A DNA stretch of 64,000 bases from Heliocidaris erythrogramma (GCA_025617745.1 CM046855.1:19747880-19811879); one strand, 5' to 3'; positions 27,001-37,090 are shown, counted from the stretch's first letter. The notes: generated from the sequence alone by a model not told the origin. Made by a program: numbers and translations.

Positions 27001-28698
27001 ATCACCTGACCAAATTGCCAATTTGATATTCACCATGTTCACAATCAGAGTTATTCATTGGCATTGGATTTTTCAGGTGATTTGATTATTCAAACATTTA
27101 TAACTTTATTATTCGCCAGTGTGTAGACGGGGGGAAGGGGGGGGGGCGCATGGCCAATATTGGAGACTGTTTCTGATTTGGGAGCCGTCTCCCATATTGG
27201 AGTCTTAGCTTACAAAAGGACAAAAGAAACATCAACAAGGCAGTTCCTCTCAGCCAAACTTTTGCCTCACTGAGGTCAGAAGCTCATTTGTTCTGTGTGT
27301 GGATCATAACAAAAATGTTGGTGGATTTTAGAGTAGACAGTCAAAAGGGGTAATTTTTCATGATCAATCAGCTTATCACATTTTCATTTTGAGCCGAGGT
27401 ATTCCCTTTAATAGGCTACCAAAAATGTTGACAAAGTCTCTGACAAAGTAAAGTCTCCCAAATAGGAAGCAGTTTCCGATATTGGTTGTGCGCCTCTACT
27501 GCCCAAACGCCAGTTTAAAAAAAAAGGCTGGAGCGATAATGCCTAAAAAGGTGTTACGTCCCTACGAGCCATTATCTTTCTCTCCAAATTTGCTAAAACG
27601 TCAAAGTTTTTGCACTTCACGTGGGAAGGGGAAACTCCCCCCTCCCTGCGCCTAGCTAGGCACAGTGTAAAAAAAAAAAAAAAATTGGCTATACGCCTTT
27701 TACATCATGAAGCCAGGCGTTTTTCCCCAGCAATCTAAATGCGCGCGGGTTAGCAGGACATGAAAATGCCCTGAAATATTACTTTTCTGATAACTCCCAC
27801 GACTGACCGACAGCTGTCGGCGACGTATAGTTTCAATTATGGTTGTATCGCGTGCCGTCGCACACAGCCGCCATTTTATATCTGCATGACAAGAGGAGGC
27901 ATGGATATACAAACACTGGCGAGTTCTCGGAAATTTCTTATGCTCTTTTTTTTGATTTTTTTGTAAAAATATGTACGATCAAAAACACATACTAATTCAA
28001 AAAGTTTCCCTAGGAGGAAACGCTGTGGGGAAGGGCCTGTCGGTCGCGGGAGTTATCAGAAAAGTGTTATTTCAGGGCATTTTTATGTCCTGCTAACCCG
28101 TGCGCATTTAGATTGCTGGGGAAAAACGCCTGGCTTCGTGATGTAAAAGGCGTATAGCCAATTTTTTTTTTTTTACACTCACGAAGCTAATCCTGGCTAC
28201 CTGCGCCCACCCGTTACATACATGCAGTATTGTATTGTATCCAAAATAATTTGAAAAGCAGTCGACTAACAGGACATCGAACTTTCCGCCTAAAAAAAGT
28301 GCTACGAGCCGTTATCTTTCTCTCATATTCGCTCAACCGTCAGAGCTTTCGTGCAGGAGTGGGCAAACGCATGCTCACAATCGCACCCCCTCTTAAATTA
28401 AATCCTAGCTACGCAGTTGATGTTGATTATTCATGTTATTCGTCCAATTTCTTTCAAACTTTCACCATCCTGTTTTTTTAGGGGTTTTTTTCTGCTTTAC
28501 AAAGGTTGGATTTCCCTAGGCTATTATCAAGAAACTTTTAGTAGCAAATTCTAGCTCAGAATTAAGGGAAAAATTAAAACAGAAAGAAAAGTCATTAAAT
28601 TCAGTTTTCACCCGATCAGAAATGCTTTGACCCTCTCCTCCATCATCGTCCATGAAAAATTGTGAAGCTACGGATAATCTGCTACTTCCAGCACTCAT
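5461..28698 (-). CDS. SYMPK: Symplekin (mRNA 3'-end processing scaffold), 27 coding exons, complete
   Basis: Symplekin is the nuclear scaffold joining CPSF/CstF and the histone pre-mRNA cleavage complex. Coding exons, 5' to 3' on the minus strand: 28698-28612, 26039-25917, 25651-25578, 25145-25013, 24292-24183, 23820-23709, 22860-22757, 21290-21193, 20953-20895, 20605-20510, 19788-19702, 17597-17433, 17024-16878, 15902-15809, 15073-14900, 14424-14338, 13535-13343, 12636-12555, 12177-11995, 11096-10915, 10459-10390, 9798-9690, 9164-9064, 8692-8500, 7618-7383, 6563-6435, 6036-5461. Every junction is AG/GT and phases join, giving 3804 nt and 1267 aa; human symplekin is about 1274 aa. Recognition: N-terminal [93 protein letters not shown], ending in a charged tail unlike the vertebrate one. 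The start is the first ATG and matches the family N-terminus. UTR exons are not determined. Confidence 0.95.
6435..11096 (-). other. SYMPK: SYMPK exons 20-26: conserved Symplekin C-terminal domain
   Basis: Contains the most conserved blocks of the family: [94 protein letters not shown] and [17 protein letters not shown]. In animals and yeast (Pta1) this half contacts the CPSF73/CPSF100 core. Exon 25 (7618-7383) is the longest block of uninterrupted similarity. Confidence 0.85.
7707..8478. repeat. MITE with TATGCCTCCGCC / GGCGGAGGCATA ends
   Basis: Starts in a tagatgaatcttcg stretch followed by ccgcgcgcgg, then TATGCCTCCGCC near 7742; it ends in GGCGGAGGCATA at 8467-8478, the exact inverse. 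Inside are about three copies of a roughly 150-bp block, each with TGACCTctaTGACCTtTGACCT-type half-sites. The right end lies about 20 nt from the exon 24 donor of SYMPK. The same family makes up 17743-19521 and a decayed copy near 4738-5045. Confidence 0.8.
11277..11803 (-). mobile_element. piggyBac-type element, internally deleted (TTAA target duplication)
   Basis: The left end is TTAA|CCCTTTGAACCC (TTAA at 11273-11276) and the right end is GGGTTCAAAGGG|TTAA (TTAA at 11804-11807). TTAA duplication with CCC-starting inverted ends is the hallmark of piggyBac. The 527-bp element keeps only the start of a transposase ORF, so it is a deletion derivative mobilised in trans. It sits in SYMPK intron 19. 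The subterminal aagcggcctttcggg is GC-rich compared with its surroundings. Confidence 0.85.
11392..11616 (-). pseudogene. N-terminal fragment of a piggyBac transposase
   Basis: An open frame of 74 codons begins [18 protein letters not shown] and continues with an acidic segment ([13 protein letters not shown]) and LQPGTSG. This resembles the disordered acidic N-terminus of piggyBac-derived transposases. The catalytic DDD core is absent; the frame ends inside the element. It lies inside the TTAA-flanked element at 11277-11803, which supports the assignment. Confidence 0.6.
12785..13290. repeat. Two diverged copies of a short intronic repeat
   Basis: Around 12825-12955 and again 13135-13285 the sequence runs: ggtctttat or ggtctctat, then 'gcaggt', then tcaagggaaaca/tgggaaaaacaaa, then aattgtg, then 'ggtgttcgctaaagca' or 'ggtggtcgctaaagca'. 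The second copy has complementary ends (cctgtctataaagacc and ggtctttatagacagg). These look like decayed MITE copies in SYMPK intron 17. Confidence 0.5.
15128..15190 (-). repeat. Decayed duplicate of part of SYMPK exon 15
   Basis: On the minus strand this stretch aligns imperfectly with 14995-15066 inside exon 15, which lies just downstream of it in transcription: cgct..actcccttga..gctttggggctctatc..aaggactttctttt against cgctttacccccttgg..ggttgaggctccatc..aggggctttcttct. It is not open and lacks exon borders, so it is probably an old local exon duplication decaying in intron 14. Short alignment; moderate confidence only. Confidence 0.4.
17743..19521. repeat. Composite GGAGGCATA-family element with a nested copy
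   Basis: The outer copy begins like 7707 (tagatgaatcttcgg, TATGCCTCCGCC near 17778) and ends ggtgggcggaggcata at about 19506-19521. A second copy is nested inside: TATGCCTCCGCCcaccgaagg near 18307 to GGCGGAGGCATA near 19121-19133. Its inner edge is rich in cgtccgtccgt and is mirrored by ggacggacgg near 19436-19472. The nested part holds the 170-bp tandem array described separately. The whole lies in SYMPK intron 11. Confidence 0.75.
18399..19077. repeat. Four 170-bp tandem units, each with an AGGTCA quadruplet
   Basis: Units start with gttaccgcgatatct at about 18399, 18568, 18738 and 18908 (period 169-170). Each contains four direct AGGTCA hexamers spaced 1, 1 and 3 bp: at 18499-18527, 18669-18697, 18839-18867 and 19009-19037. 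AGGTCAnAGGTCA is the DR1 motif bound by RXR/HNF4/PPAR-type nuclear receptors; binding here is inference only. Confidence 0.9.
21481..22572 (+). repeat. Dispersed element of six ~152-bp tandem units with TATCCCCCGGCA ends
   Basis: The core ggcagcatca recurs near 21633, 21786, 21946, 22098, 22243 and 22397. Ends are complementary: tgtatcccccggca near 21511 and tgccgggggatag near 22560-22572. The same element in inverse orientation opens this window (1-545). It lies in SYMPK intron 7 and has no ORF of note. Each unit includes a short atgacctttgaccct stretch. Confidence 0.8.
24450..24770. repeat. Cluster of TTTTGTAACAAAA palindromes
   Basis: Within about 320 bp there are eight or more perfect or near-perfect copies of the palindrome ATTTTGTAACAAAAT, irregularly spaced (20-60 bp), separated by catgatta/catgttaa-like linkers. 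No ORF. It occupies SYMPK intron 4. Irregular spacing distinguishes it from a plain microsatellite. Confidence 0.85.
27664..28179. repeat. Foldback element, ~145-bp inverted arms
   Basis: The left arm (27664 to about 27812, starting agtgtaaaa) and the right arm (about 28037 to 28179, ending ttttacact) are near-perfect reverse complements. Shared blocks include ttggctatacgcc, cgtttttccccagcaatcta and gggttagcaggacat. A spacer of about 225 bp separates them. A diverged direct repeat flanks the element (acgagccattatctttctct near 27565; acgagccgttatctttctct near 28306). It lies in SYMPK intron 1. Confidence 0.85.
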
Positions 28699-30282
28699 CT
28701 TGTTTTGACCACATACAAATGGGATTGAAAATTTTATAAAGACTGTCTCGTTGATGCCGGTGCTTTCTTAAGTTAAGGCGCTATATGTATACATGAACTG
28801 CTTTCTCCAGATCCAGCTAGCCAGGCTGCTACTGCGAGGACTTGGCCACTGGGTAAGCTAGGACTTGACGCCGTGCTGCTGCTGCCAGTCGAGTCATATC
28901 ATGGAAGTACAGTATATAGAGCGCATATATAGATGCTGTATACTAGTGCATGCGATATGTGCAGTGCAGGCAGTGGGATTTTAGCTTCACCAAAGAGTAT
29001 AAATACAAAGAGTACTCAGTCCCGAAATAAAGCACGCGTATATATTGTGGTACATGTCGATCTCTGATGTCGCTCGGCCGTGTGTGTGGGGTGTGTGCGA
29101 GGGTGCGTGTGTGTGTGTGCATTGTAAATGAAATTTTACAGACGTGTAGAGATGAAGCCTATCAAGCCCTGTAACATAAAGCTTGAAATTGATCTTATTG
29201 ATATCAGTCTATTCCAGACTCATTTTCCCCCATAGACTCAGTATTAGATTAAAGCGTAGGCCTATGGCCATACACTTTCGTAAATGGGAGTATTCAGTCA
29301 ACATAATAGCATTATAGTTGAAAATTAACCTTTCTATGCCTGGCTATTTATTTATCCTTCGATCTGAACATCATTATACAAGACAGATATCAAAATTCAA
29401 CAATTTATTAAATCTAGCCTCCAGAAAGTTACCGAATCCCAGGGTATACGTTCATTCATATCATCTATTAATCTTTTCAAACTTACCAAACCAAACGATA
29501 TGCCTGCAATTGACATCCAATTTCAATCAAAATTCCGACCATTTCCCATAAGACAATCTATTTAACACGTTTCTGTATTTACTCATTAATCATTAGAGAC
29601 AACATCTAATTTCTGTTATCAAAATTAGTTTTCCATCCACTCTACTTGTGCATAAACTATAAATTTGACATGATATTTCTCGATTCATTTATATAACTGT
29701 CGCAAATTAAAACTATACTCTGTGATTGCCTTCATTGCATTCCCATCTGTTTCAAATACTAGGCCTATATCCAATCCCCATGCTTCCAAACTATTCGTCT
29801 GAACTTATATGCCATATGGCATATACCTTATCATTCCCATAAATGTCGTTAATACTTATACTGCCCATTTTATTTCCCATCCTTGTATCCATTGGACATG
29901 GCATTAAATAATCCAAATCAGTTATCATCATAGTGGACCAACATGATAACACTGCATGTTATTTGAAAAACAAATATGAAAACAGCACACCCATGCCCAT
30001 GCCATATAAATTTTCAAACCAACAAATAGGGAAAACCGGTGTTTACGAACTGCATAGGATCAGTATACCGAGTTACGCCTGCCAAATGTACTACGGAAGT
30101 ACCTGAGGGTAATCTGTCTTGATACTATTAAAAGGCTTGGCTCCACAGATTAAAGTACGGTATCTTTAAAGACAGTTTTCCACAACTCACTCGCGGGAAT
30201 TCATATGGTTACCACTAGCACTGACTGATATGCATACATGTGCGCCGTAATACAAACTGCATATGGTAATTCCCAGCAGGGC

Positions 30283-30352
30283 TAGGGCCAGGAGCTCCAC
30301 CGCACCGCCAATTAACGGCTGGCCGGTCGGCGCGGCGGTGGAGCTCCTGGCC
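30283..30352. repeat. GC-rich inverted repeat (18-bp perfect arms)
   Basis: ggccaggagctccaccgc and gcggtggagctcctggcc are exact reverse complements about 30 bp apart, in otherwise AT-rich DNA. It could form a very stable hairpin. No terminator or RNA gene context is visible. Confidence 0.85.
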
Positions 30353-30861
30353 TTACAAACTACACTTTTTTTGTGCATACCGTATCTGTCCAGGTCCAGC
30401 GAAAGCCAAAAGCTAACTAGGCCTACATAGTACATGGAGCTAGCTAGCTCAGTAGCTGCGCTGAGGAGGCCGAGGAGAATCGTTGAGAAGAAGACATCGA
30501 CATCGGGAAACACGTCTGCCTAGATCTTTTAAATTTAAGAAGCTTCTGACATGTCTGAAACAATGGAAATTAGAATGTTAACATTGATGGTTGATCATCA
30601 TGATCATGCATAGTTAGTTAGCCACAATCAAACTGAATTTTCCGTTCATATTGACACTGCTTGTCCTGACTTTTTTAGCTGAATGGCTGATCCAGTTCTA
30701 CCCATTTTTGGTCGTGAGTATGTTATGAGTATGATTAACAATGACAATAACAATAACATTGTGCATTCCATTGCCATTGACCATTCATGCCATTGGCAGT
30801 TGATTGGGCAGGGCGTCGCTAAAACGGGGGGGGGGGGGGGGGGGGGGACCGACCTTTAACG

Positions 30862-30977
30862 TCACCATCCGAACAGTGCCGAAAGACGTGACTCAGTCTC
30901 GAACCTGGGTCCGCTGAATCAGTTTATAACTTCCACTGGTAGCTGGATTACAGGCGCACGCCACAACGCCCCTCGCC
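30862..30977 (-). pseudogene. 7SL (SRP) RNA Alu-domain-like fragment
   Basis: On the minus strand the sequence contains GTGGCGTGCGCCTGTAATCC directly followed by AGCTACC, very close to the 5' Alu domain of SRP RNA (ggtggcgcgtgcctgtagtc, then ccagctac). Further on are GGACCCAGG and TTCGGATGGTGACG, in the order seen in 7SL RNA (gagtccagg, then ttcggcatcaatatggtgacc). After that the similarity stops at a C/G homopolymer. So this looks like a 5'-domain fragment: a 7SL retropseudogene or a 7SL-derived SINE, not a full SRP RNA gene. Identification is from memory of the 7SL sequence. Confidence 0.5.
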
Positions 30978-31669
30978 CAAAAGGCAAAATCTTGCCAGTC
31001 CAGCTCGGTACTTTGAGCAAACTTCTCGGTTTAGCTTGACCTAGGCAACTCAGAAGCTGTAAACTGTCAGAAACTGTAAGCCGTCATAGGCATTTACACG
31101 CAATAAACTGCATGTCATGCATGTACAAAGTGTACGCGGGGTGGCTTATTTCACGAGAATGCCAACAATTTTTTTGGGGTGTGTAACACCCACATTTGGT
31201 GACAAAGATTATGCACCCTAATCTCCCCCCCCCCCCCCCGCAAAAAATAAAAGAAAATCACAGAATGGCAGATGTATGTCAGTTAGAGATCTTGATCATA
31301 CAGGCCCATTTTCGCAAGGAGGGGCTGAGGACTTCTGCACAAATATCAACTTTTCAATTTCTAAATTTGAGTGAGTGAAGCCAGTGAGCGAATTTTTGGG
31401 ATTTTTCATAGTGAAAATGTGAATCTACACAAGCTACATAATTATCTGGGACGGTCTGGGACCCTCACTGCCTGAATATGAAGTGGTGGTTGCCCTAATA
31501 TCGGAACTTTGAAAATCCGGGGGGGGGGGGGGTCTGCAGCATATTGCCCGAATATTAACTCATAGACAACATGAACCGGGTGGCTCCTGTATTAAGCCTA
31601 TGAGAGATATGTAATTCAGTAGTCAACAGGTTAACTCTCCAATGTTTTTGCGAGCGAGCAAAAAAAATG

Positions 31670-31890
31670 GCCAGTTTCTTTTTTCTTCTTTTTCTTTCCT
31701 TCCCTTTTCCTTTCCATTTTTTCTTTCTGTTTTTTTTTCTTTTCCTTTCCCTTTTCTTTTTTCTTTTCCTTTCCCTTAATTTTCCTTCTTCTTTTCTTTT
31801 TTCTTCTCCTTTCTCTTTTCTCCTTCTTTCTCTTTTCTCCTTTTCCCTTTCCTCTAGCTTCCCCTGCTTTTTGCCCTTCTTTTTTTTTTG
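31670..31890. repeat. Polypyrimidine low-complexity tract
   Basis: About 220 bp of almost pure T/C (ttttctttcctttcc-like) on the plus strand. Open frames across it are low-complexity artefacts. Confidence 0.9.
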
Positions 31891-32465
31891 CCGACAGGTG
31901 GCGCATTTGCCAACAGCAATTTTGAGTGGGGGTGTGACACCCCCTCCCCCACACCTCCCCTCTAGCGATGCCCTGATTGGGAAGCTTCTTCAGACACATT
32001 TTCATGAGGCTAGTATCAATGTAGACATGCAGGAAAAGCTCACTCATAGGCCCTTGCCTATGTGGGACTGTCCAATATTCACTGTTGCAGCAGTCAAAAG
32101 CAGACAACAACATTTAATTTTCTTAAATTTGCTAGATTACCTGATTCAGGGACTCTTCAACTCTTACTTTGCCACAAATGTATGGATTCAGACTTGAAAG
32201 TGAAATTTTAAAGAATTATTTTCCTCTCCTGTATGAATGATCTAGCCTGGAAAAGGGCCTGTTGATACACACAAAAGCTATTGAAGCCTATTCACCCGTA
32301 AAAGCTAGTCTGGAGTACAACGTTTTCTTCAGATAAGCTTGTACATGTATAACTGGGAAAAGCTAATTGTTTGGAAATTTGGGGAAAGGTCGGATGTGGG
32401 ATGGTGGTGGCCACCAGCCATCCCGGGTCACGCCACTTCAGTTTAAAGGAATTTTTTTCTACTTT

Positions 32466-32545
32466 TAATTTGAGGCTCTCCTCACTGCTCCACCAAGGCT
32501 ATGTGAAGCCAGACATAGTCTCAGCTGAGCATATCCCTGAATGAA
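32466..32545 (+). repeat. 80-bp dispersed repeat, copy 1
   Basis: Begins tttgaggctctcctcactgc, then tgtgaagccaga and agtctcagctgagcat. A second copy, about 85-90% similar by eye, is at 36901-36980. Origin unknown. Confidence 0.8.
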
Positions 32546-33354
32546 ATATATTTTTTTTGTCTATATTCTAAAAACAATGTTAGGCACGCTATTATCAAAT
32601 TTCTTCTTACACAAATTGCTCCGAAATCACATTTATCTTGTAGTTGAAGATCTAGATCATACCCCACAGTAGATACATATCTGTTGGCTCTACAGCGCCA
32701 CTGATTTCCTTGTCTTTACCAGATGTTATATGGGCGACGGCAGAGGTTTCCTTTCTGTGATCATCATTATTGGCTGCATTTGCATTCTCAACACATGTTT
32801 ACAACTCTGTTTACCTACACATGTAAGAGAATATAGGCATCACCAGAAAATGATTCAATTAGGGAAGTTGATGCATCATTAAGATGAACGAATGACAAAC
32901 TATGTGACTTTTCCTCTCTGTGGTCATCTTCGCCAATCCCCTCTGGGGCCTTTCTCATGGTTGGTTCTACAACATGTATGGCTTGTATTATACTGTACAC
33001 GCGGGCACGCTCGTGGATCATTAAATGAAAAGTACCTGAACTATACTTTCCTTAAACTTTAGGCTTAGCCTCGGTACCAATCTAAATTCACGCTTTATCA
33101 TGATTAAAATCTTGAAGTAAGGGGAGGGGTGCTTCTTACAATAAAGTGTGGTGTGCTACTATTAACGATATACTTGGTAATGAAACCAAAGGAAACTTAC
33201 GAAAAGCCTGCGCTTTATTTAAGGTGGTCTGAAGAATTTATTTTAAAAATCACACAACAGAAAAATTAAGGGGGGAGGCGCGACCCTGCCTTGATCCGCC
33301 ACTGCATTAAGTTTGGATTACTGTTAAAGTAGATATTCAAAGAAAATCACAAAT

Positions 33355-33403
33355 ATGGCAATTAATGTATCACTAGAAACTGGGAAGCTTACAGATGGCA
33401 ATC
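33355..33403 (+). CDS. Candidate first exon of the aldo-keto reductase (weak)
   Basis: ATG in acceptable context (aaatATGG) opens MAINVSLETGKLTDGN and stops being counted at C33403, before gtataagt. Joined in phase 1 to the clear exon at 37091 it would continue LGTYCMRG. Aldo-keto reductases begin with a V-x-L-x-x-G hairpin followed by G-x-G-T, so pattern and phase fit. However, the usual MP-x-x-G segment is not recognisable and the donor is imperfect. With it, the whole CDS is 855 nt (284 aa), normal for the family. Treat as a hypothesis. Confidence 0.25.
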
Positions 33404-33514
33404 GTATAAGTTTTATGTCAACTGCGTATCTGATGATTATAAAAACAACACAAATAGAAGCTCTTCTCAGCATCTGGAATATCCGAGGATTCGCCAGAAA
33501 TATAGCGATGTTTT

Positions 33515-34080
33515 GATGTCGTCACACAAGGGATCGATCCTGCTTAAGCAGACGACGTCCTATAATGAATGAACGTAATTGCAATGCAATTATTTATCAA
33601 ATTATAAAGAGTTTGGTGTATTTAAACATGACCTTATTTCACACCATTACAAAGGGAAAGTGAAACTGATTCTGATAGCTAAAACCCTTTGATTGTAAAT
33701 ACACAGGAGAAGGGTCAATGATCAATGAAATAAACCCCACTTTCAAATTGAAAAGCCCTCCGAATAATAGCAGGATGGTATTCGTTCCCTCTTGAAACGC
33801 CGAACATGCCCGGTGCAAGCAGCTGAAAATACAATGGCGTCTTATTTTGTTTACAAGTGACTGATTCCTTTATTTTTTTAACGCTGCATTTTTCATCAAA
33901 ATAATACCATACACGAAGTTAAGAGTGAGGCAACAGACTAACATTAAGACTGACGCTAGTGAAGGAAGAGAAATAAGTGAAGAGGAGATGACAAAATAGG
34001 CTCTGAAAAATGTGTAAGATGTTATGGGACATCGTCTGCTTAGACAGGACTGGTCCATGGTGTGTCGTCACATATCTCAG
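33515..34080. repeat. MITE-like element with ~45-bp imperfect inverted ends
   Basis: The left end (tgtcgtcacacaaggg..cctgcttaagcagacgacgtcc, 33519-33560) and the inverse of the right end (tgacgacacaccatgg..cctgtctaagcagacgatgtcc, about 34027-34075) align with several mismatches. No coding sequence inside. Family not identified. Confidence 0.6.
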
Positions 34081-34666
34081 CAGCGTTCGAGGAGCTCTTC
34101 AGCTGCTATATCGGGGGCTGTATTTTACCGTTTTATAATTGATAATAATCATTACTTCAAATGTTTCCAAGTGTTGAATTTGGATAACCTTGTTTAATTT
34201 ATGCCATCTATGCAATAATAAGTATTAAGCCAATATTTAAAATCCTTAACGTTCTACTTTAAAGAAACAAAATTCAGATTTTGGGCAAGAGTTTGTGCAA
34301 CTTTTATGAATTATCTCCTTATTTACTTACTGTCATTATATTGCATAATGGTCTCCAACAAACTAAATATTTTGAATTTTTCCCTTTTTTGTTAACACAA
34401 CATCTATTAATATAATACACTAAGGATTTGGGGCTCTTTTTTTGGTTCAAATAGGCTCCTCCCCTGGCCCTTTCGGTCCCCGCCTTTTGGTACCCACGGG
34501 TGGGGAATGGTTCTTAGAGTGGTGGGAGGCACTTCTTAAGGGCTGACGTGCCGTCCATATTTCATAAATTCATTTTTAAACATTGAATTTCTGCAGGGAG
34601 TAAGCCTAATAATTCTGCCAACCCATGAAGCGGGTTTGTAGCTTCATGCTCAGCCCAACCCATACA

Positions 34667-35783
34667 CTTTACCTGTGAAGGGGAGGTATGACAAATTAGA
34701 ACAGCGTGGCCATATCCGCATGCATGGATGGCTTCAATGTACAGTACAGTATTATACACACGTGTTAGATCGTTCGCACGTGTACAGGTCATACAGGTAC
34801 ATTACGCATAGAGTTACATCATTTGAAGCTTCATGGTCACACACACAGTTTAGTGTGTATGTAACTCTATGGTTTCACGACGTTCGCTACCAGTACGGTA
34901 TAGTCTGCAAGCACAGACCCTAATTTGACACTTTATCAGAAAATCTGATAAGAAGAAAATTCCTTCGAAAATATTTCCACTATGATATGAATACGTATAA
35001 TATGATATGAATACTTCAATGTACAGTACAGTATTATACACACGTGTTAGATCGTTCGCACGTGTACAGGTCATACAGGTACATTACGCATAGAGTTACA
35101 TCATTTGAAGCTTCATGGTCACACACACAGTTTAGTGTGTATGTAACTCTATGGTTTCACTACGTTCGCTACCAGTACGGTATAGTCTGCAAGCACAGAC
35201 CCTAATTTGACACTTTATCAGAAAATCTGATAAGAAAATTCCTTCGAAAATATTTCCACTATGATATGAATACGTATAATGAACTTTACCTGTGAAGGGG
35301 AGGTATGACAAATTAGAACAGCGTGGCCATATCCGCATGCATGGATGGCTTCAATGTACAGTACAGTATTATACAGTATTATACACACGTGTTAGATCGT
35401 TCGCACGTGTACAGGTCATACAGGTACATTACGCATAGAGTTACATTACCTTACTTTACCTGTGAAGGGGAGGTATGACAAATTAGAACAGCGTGGCCAT
35501 ATCCGCATGCATGGATGGCTTCAATGTACAGTACAGTATTATACACACGTGTTAGATCGTTCGCACGTGTACAGGTCATACAGGTACATTACGCATAGAG
35601 TTACATCATTTGAAGCTTCATGGTCACACACACAGTTTAGTGTGTATGTAACTCTATGGTTTCACTACGTTCGCTACCAGTACGGTATAGTCTGCAAGCA
35701 CAGACCCTAATTTGACACTTTATCAGAAAATCTGATAAGAAAATTCCTTCGAAAATATTTCCACTATGATATGAATACGTATA
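34667..35783 (+). repeat. Tandem array of ~330-bp units with internal hairpins
   Basis: Complete or partial units begin near 34667, 35012, 35282 and 35453. They share cctgtgaaggggaggtatga, the E-box palindrome acacgtgt, gatcgttcgcacgtgtacagg and a hairpin whose arms are catagagttaca and tgtaactctatg. The units are almost identical but start and stop at different points (deletions and truncations), which points to recent unequal exchange. The two long open frames over it (34675-34923 and 35462-35710) are copies of one another and are not supported as genes. Confidence 0.9.
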
Positions 35784-36156
35784 ATGATATTAATCCCTTC
35801 TCCCTCGCGTTGGGGGTGATGGGATGACAATGGAATGGGGGGGGGAGCGGGAGGGGGGGGGGGTAGTAGGGGAAAGTCAATCCGTCGGTCCTCCCAAGAC
35901 CCATCATAGGGGGCCATAATCCCCCTGAAAATAAAATGACAAATTCATTTTTTCTCATTTTTGCATCCTTTACAGGGGACGTACCGCTATGGATGTTATG
36001 TTTTCATGGCCTTATTTTCTCTGAGTATTAAACCACAGAAACATGGCAAGATCAAATCGCTCCCTCTAGGTCTATGCATGGATATTCTACTCGAACATTA
36101 TTATATTTTCTTCAGAACTCATGCAAGCTTTGGATAAATAAGACATACTCTCATGA

Positions 36157-36492
36157 TCAGGGGCGGATCCAGAATTTAGTATAAGGCGGGGAACACAACT
36201 GCAGGTTTGTCAACTTTTGGAAAAGGCAGACCGGGGGGGGGGGGGGGGGGGGGTGGCGAGAATTTTTTTTTTTCGTCAGACCTACAAAATTCGCTCAGGA
36301 GGAGGTGGTTATGGGGGTCCCTCCATAATTCTCTGACAAGCAAAAAAAAGAAGGTTTCATTATAAAAGGGGGCGGGGCACAATCGACAAAAGGGCGGATC
36401 ATCTATGGTCAAAATGCATACTTTCCTTCTAAAAGGGGGGTGGGGAGGGCAAGGGCCGGAAGTACCCCCCCCCCCCCTGGATCCACCAATGC
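36157..36492. repeat. MITE with CAGGGGCGGATCCAG-type ends
   Basis: Left end cAGGGGCGGATCCAG (36157 on), right end CTGGATCCaCCaatg (36478-36492), inverse to each other. The interior is rich in G- and C-homopolymers (36231-36254; 36466-36477). Ends of this type are widespread on short non-autonomous elements of invertebrates; superfamily not decided. Confidence 0.6.
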
Positions 36493-36900
36493 ACATGTTG
36501 TAAATACTTCTTGGTAAAAATAACTTTACCCGACTTTTTTATTTATTCACTTGATTATTGTAACAAATATACGGTACAGTGATTAATCATAAACACAGCT
36601 AGCCCCCGTGGATGTCCACGGGCTGCTTCTGCTAGTAGGTTAAATATTGTACTTCAAGGAGTTTATAAAATCACGATGAGAGGTCAAGTTGAACTCCATG
36701 CATGTCTGTTGAATGAAATGAGGAAAGCGTGAAATTAATCATGTTGAAAGCAAATGATAAGAACACAGTGGCAGATTTTTATTTTCTTTGGTGAGGGGGC
36801 AAATTGTTTTTGTTTGCTTGTTGGACTGTAGAGATAGCCCAAAATATTTGATAACCTTTTTTTTCTTCCATGGAGTTTCCTAAAAATTTTGTTTACTTCT

Positions 36901-36980
36901 GAGGCTCTCCTCACTGCTCCTCCAAGACCCTGTGAAGCCAGATGTAGTCTCAGCTGAGCATCTCCCCAAACGAAATAGAC
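36901..36980 (+). repeat. 80-bp dispersed repeat, copy 2
   Basis: Begins gaggctctcctcactgctcc and continues tgtgaagccaga and agtctcagctgagcat, as at 32466-32545. It lies about 110 nt before the first clear aldo-keto reductase exon. Confidence 0.8.
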
Positions 36981-37090
36981 TGATTTTTCAGTCTACTCTA
37001 ACTTTAGTTAAGATCATTGTATCCGTTTCTCAATTCCATTGTAACTTGTCTAACAACCACTCCCATGTTTCTTTGACCTTTAATTTACAG

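Larger units (their letters stand above)
28699..33354. other. Region upstream of SYMPK: no gene recognised
   Basis: No convincing coding exon. The first few hundred bases should hold the SYMPK 5'UTR and promoter, but no TATA box or clear initiator decides a start site. Contents: a (GT)n tract near 29091-29120; a GC-rich hairpin at about 30283-30352; a long G run near 30826-30847; a 7SL-like fragment (30862-30977); a C run near 31227; a C/T-rich tract (31670-31890); and one copy of an 80-bp repeat (32466-32545) that recurs at 36901-36980. Confidence 0.5.

Noticed and set aside
30187-30513. Minus-strand 108-codon hydrophobic frame
   Set aside because: It starts with GTG, not ATG, crosses the perfect GC hairpin 30283-30352 and has no recognisable family or splice context.
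31667-32197. Long Phe/Ser/Leu-rich frame and its antisense Lys-rich partner
   Set aside because: Produced by the C/T-rich tract; no domain or conserved pattern.
34675-35710. Two near-identical 82-codon frames
   Set aside because: They are copies of the same satellite unit; frame is interrupted in the other units.
36231-36254. Long G runs (also 30826-30847 and 39390-39410) as functional G-quadruplex elements
   Set aside because: They are homopolymers inside repeats and may have uncertain length in the assembly; no independent sign of function.
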